From contig JADHOR010000004.1 in NCBI GenBank assembly GCA_016778895.1, positions 58,335 to 122,334 on the forward strand: a stretch of DNA of 64,000 bases, written 5' to 3'. The position numbers and the translations under genes are program-made. Position 1 is the first letter of the stretch. Each line of letters begins with the position of its first letter. The notes below the pieces were generated by a model. That model did no database searches. It was given only the letters and a program-made list of their open reading frames with translations, and was not told where the DNA came from. This DNA comes from Candidatus Puniceispirillum sp. (GTDB lineage Bacteria; Pseudomonadota; Alphaproteobacteria; Puniceispirillales; Puniceispirillaceae). Below, one piece after another: positions 63,388-64,000 of the stretch.

Positions 63388-63969
63388 TCATTGTTTATCA
63401 CCGTACTCCGTAGACATCACTTTGTAGCGTGGGTCGAATTGAATTATCTCGCAGTTGTTCGGTTTAATTCCAGTTAACGCACGAATAAAGTTACCATGAG
63501 AGACAATTGCTGTTGATTGAATGTTTTTCTGCGTTAGAAAACTAGCAAAAATCTTCGCCCTTTCCATCAATACCTCCTCCGGCTCAACAGAAATTCCACG
63601 ATGGTCTTTTTCGCCTTCGTACCACCAACGCTCAGCAAGATGATCAAAATTTAAATTGGGAAATTTTCTTGCGAGTTCATGAGGCGTACTTCCTACATCG
63701 CAGCTATTACAAAGTTGTTCCCTGACATCAGCATTGACTTGTAGCGTTACCCTATCCCCAAAAATCAGCTGTGCCGTCTGCAATGTCCTTGTGAAGGGCG
63801 AGACAATAACGGCATTAATATCAAGCCTTTTAAATTGCCTTCGAGCCTTAATTGCCTGGACCTCACCTAACTCTGTTATTGGCGCATCAAATATCATCGG
63901 GTCTGGCTTAAGAGGGTCGTGAACGGCATTGAAGGCCGATTGAGCATGTCGGATAAGATAAACGGACAT
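63388..63969 (-). CDS. histidine phosphatase (phosphoglycerate mutase-like) family protein
   Basis: VYLIRHAQSAFN (RHG variant); VSPFTRTLQTAQLI; AIVSHGNFIRAL. Confidence 0.9.
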   Translation of the reverse strand: MSVYLIRHAQSAFNAVHDPLKPDPMIFDAPITELGEVQAIKARRQFKRLDINAVIVSPFTRTLQTAQLIFGDRVTLQVNADVREQLCNSCDVGSTPHELARKFPNLNFDHLAERWWYEGEKDHRGISVEPEEVLMERAKIFASFLTQKNIQSTAIVSHGNFIRALTGIKPNNCEIIQFDPRYKVMSTEYGDKQ

Positions 63970-64000
63970 TTAGTGTCTTTCAAAATTATTTAAAAGCATC

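Overview
The window looks like an alphaproteobacterial, probably marine, chromosome segment. This placement rests on gene content only: ALA synthase, SUF cluster, monomeric IDH, DksA variant, DUF3553 and HspQ. Most of it is ordinary housekeeping: a partial molybdenum hydroxylase, phospholipid enzymes, icd, alaS, recA, dksA, hemA, hemH, amtB, a queuosine block (queG-tgt-queA), kdsD, mobA, fdhD, nadK, a full SUF Fe-S cluster with an Atm1-type exporter, hspQ, rpmF, hsp20, ald with a divergent Lrp regulator, and selO. There are tRNA-Gly(TCC) and tRNA-Ala(TGC) genes plus a degenerate tRNA-Val-like sequence. The main accessory region (about 16.4-22 kb) starts just 3' of tRNA-Gly. It holds a decayed tyrosine recombinase, a chalcone-isomerase-like secreted protein, a GC-rich inverted-repeat block followed by a terminator (candidate ncRNA), a response-regulator remnant, and a two-gene pair made of a lipoprotein that looks like an inverse-autotransporter barrel without a passenger plus a secreted protein. 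Other points worth a second look are a divergent ribosome-recycling-factor-like protein, a phosphatidylserine-decarboxylase homologue lacking the G-S processing dyad, a possible C3-sulfonate/phosphonate gene neighbourhood (52-59 kb), decaying azlCD, a frameshifted cupin, and a Lys/Ala-rich tail on ferrochelatase. All calls come from reading the sequence and translations by eye; no database search was run.
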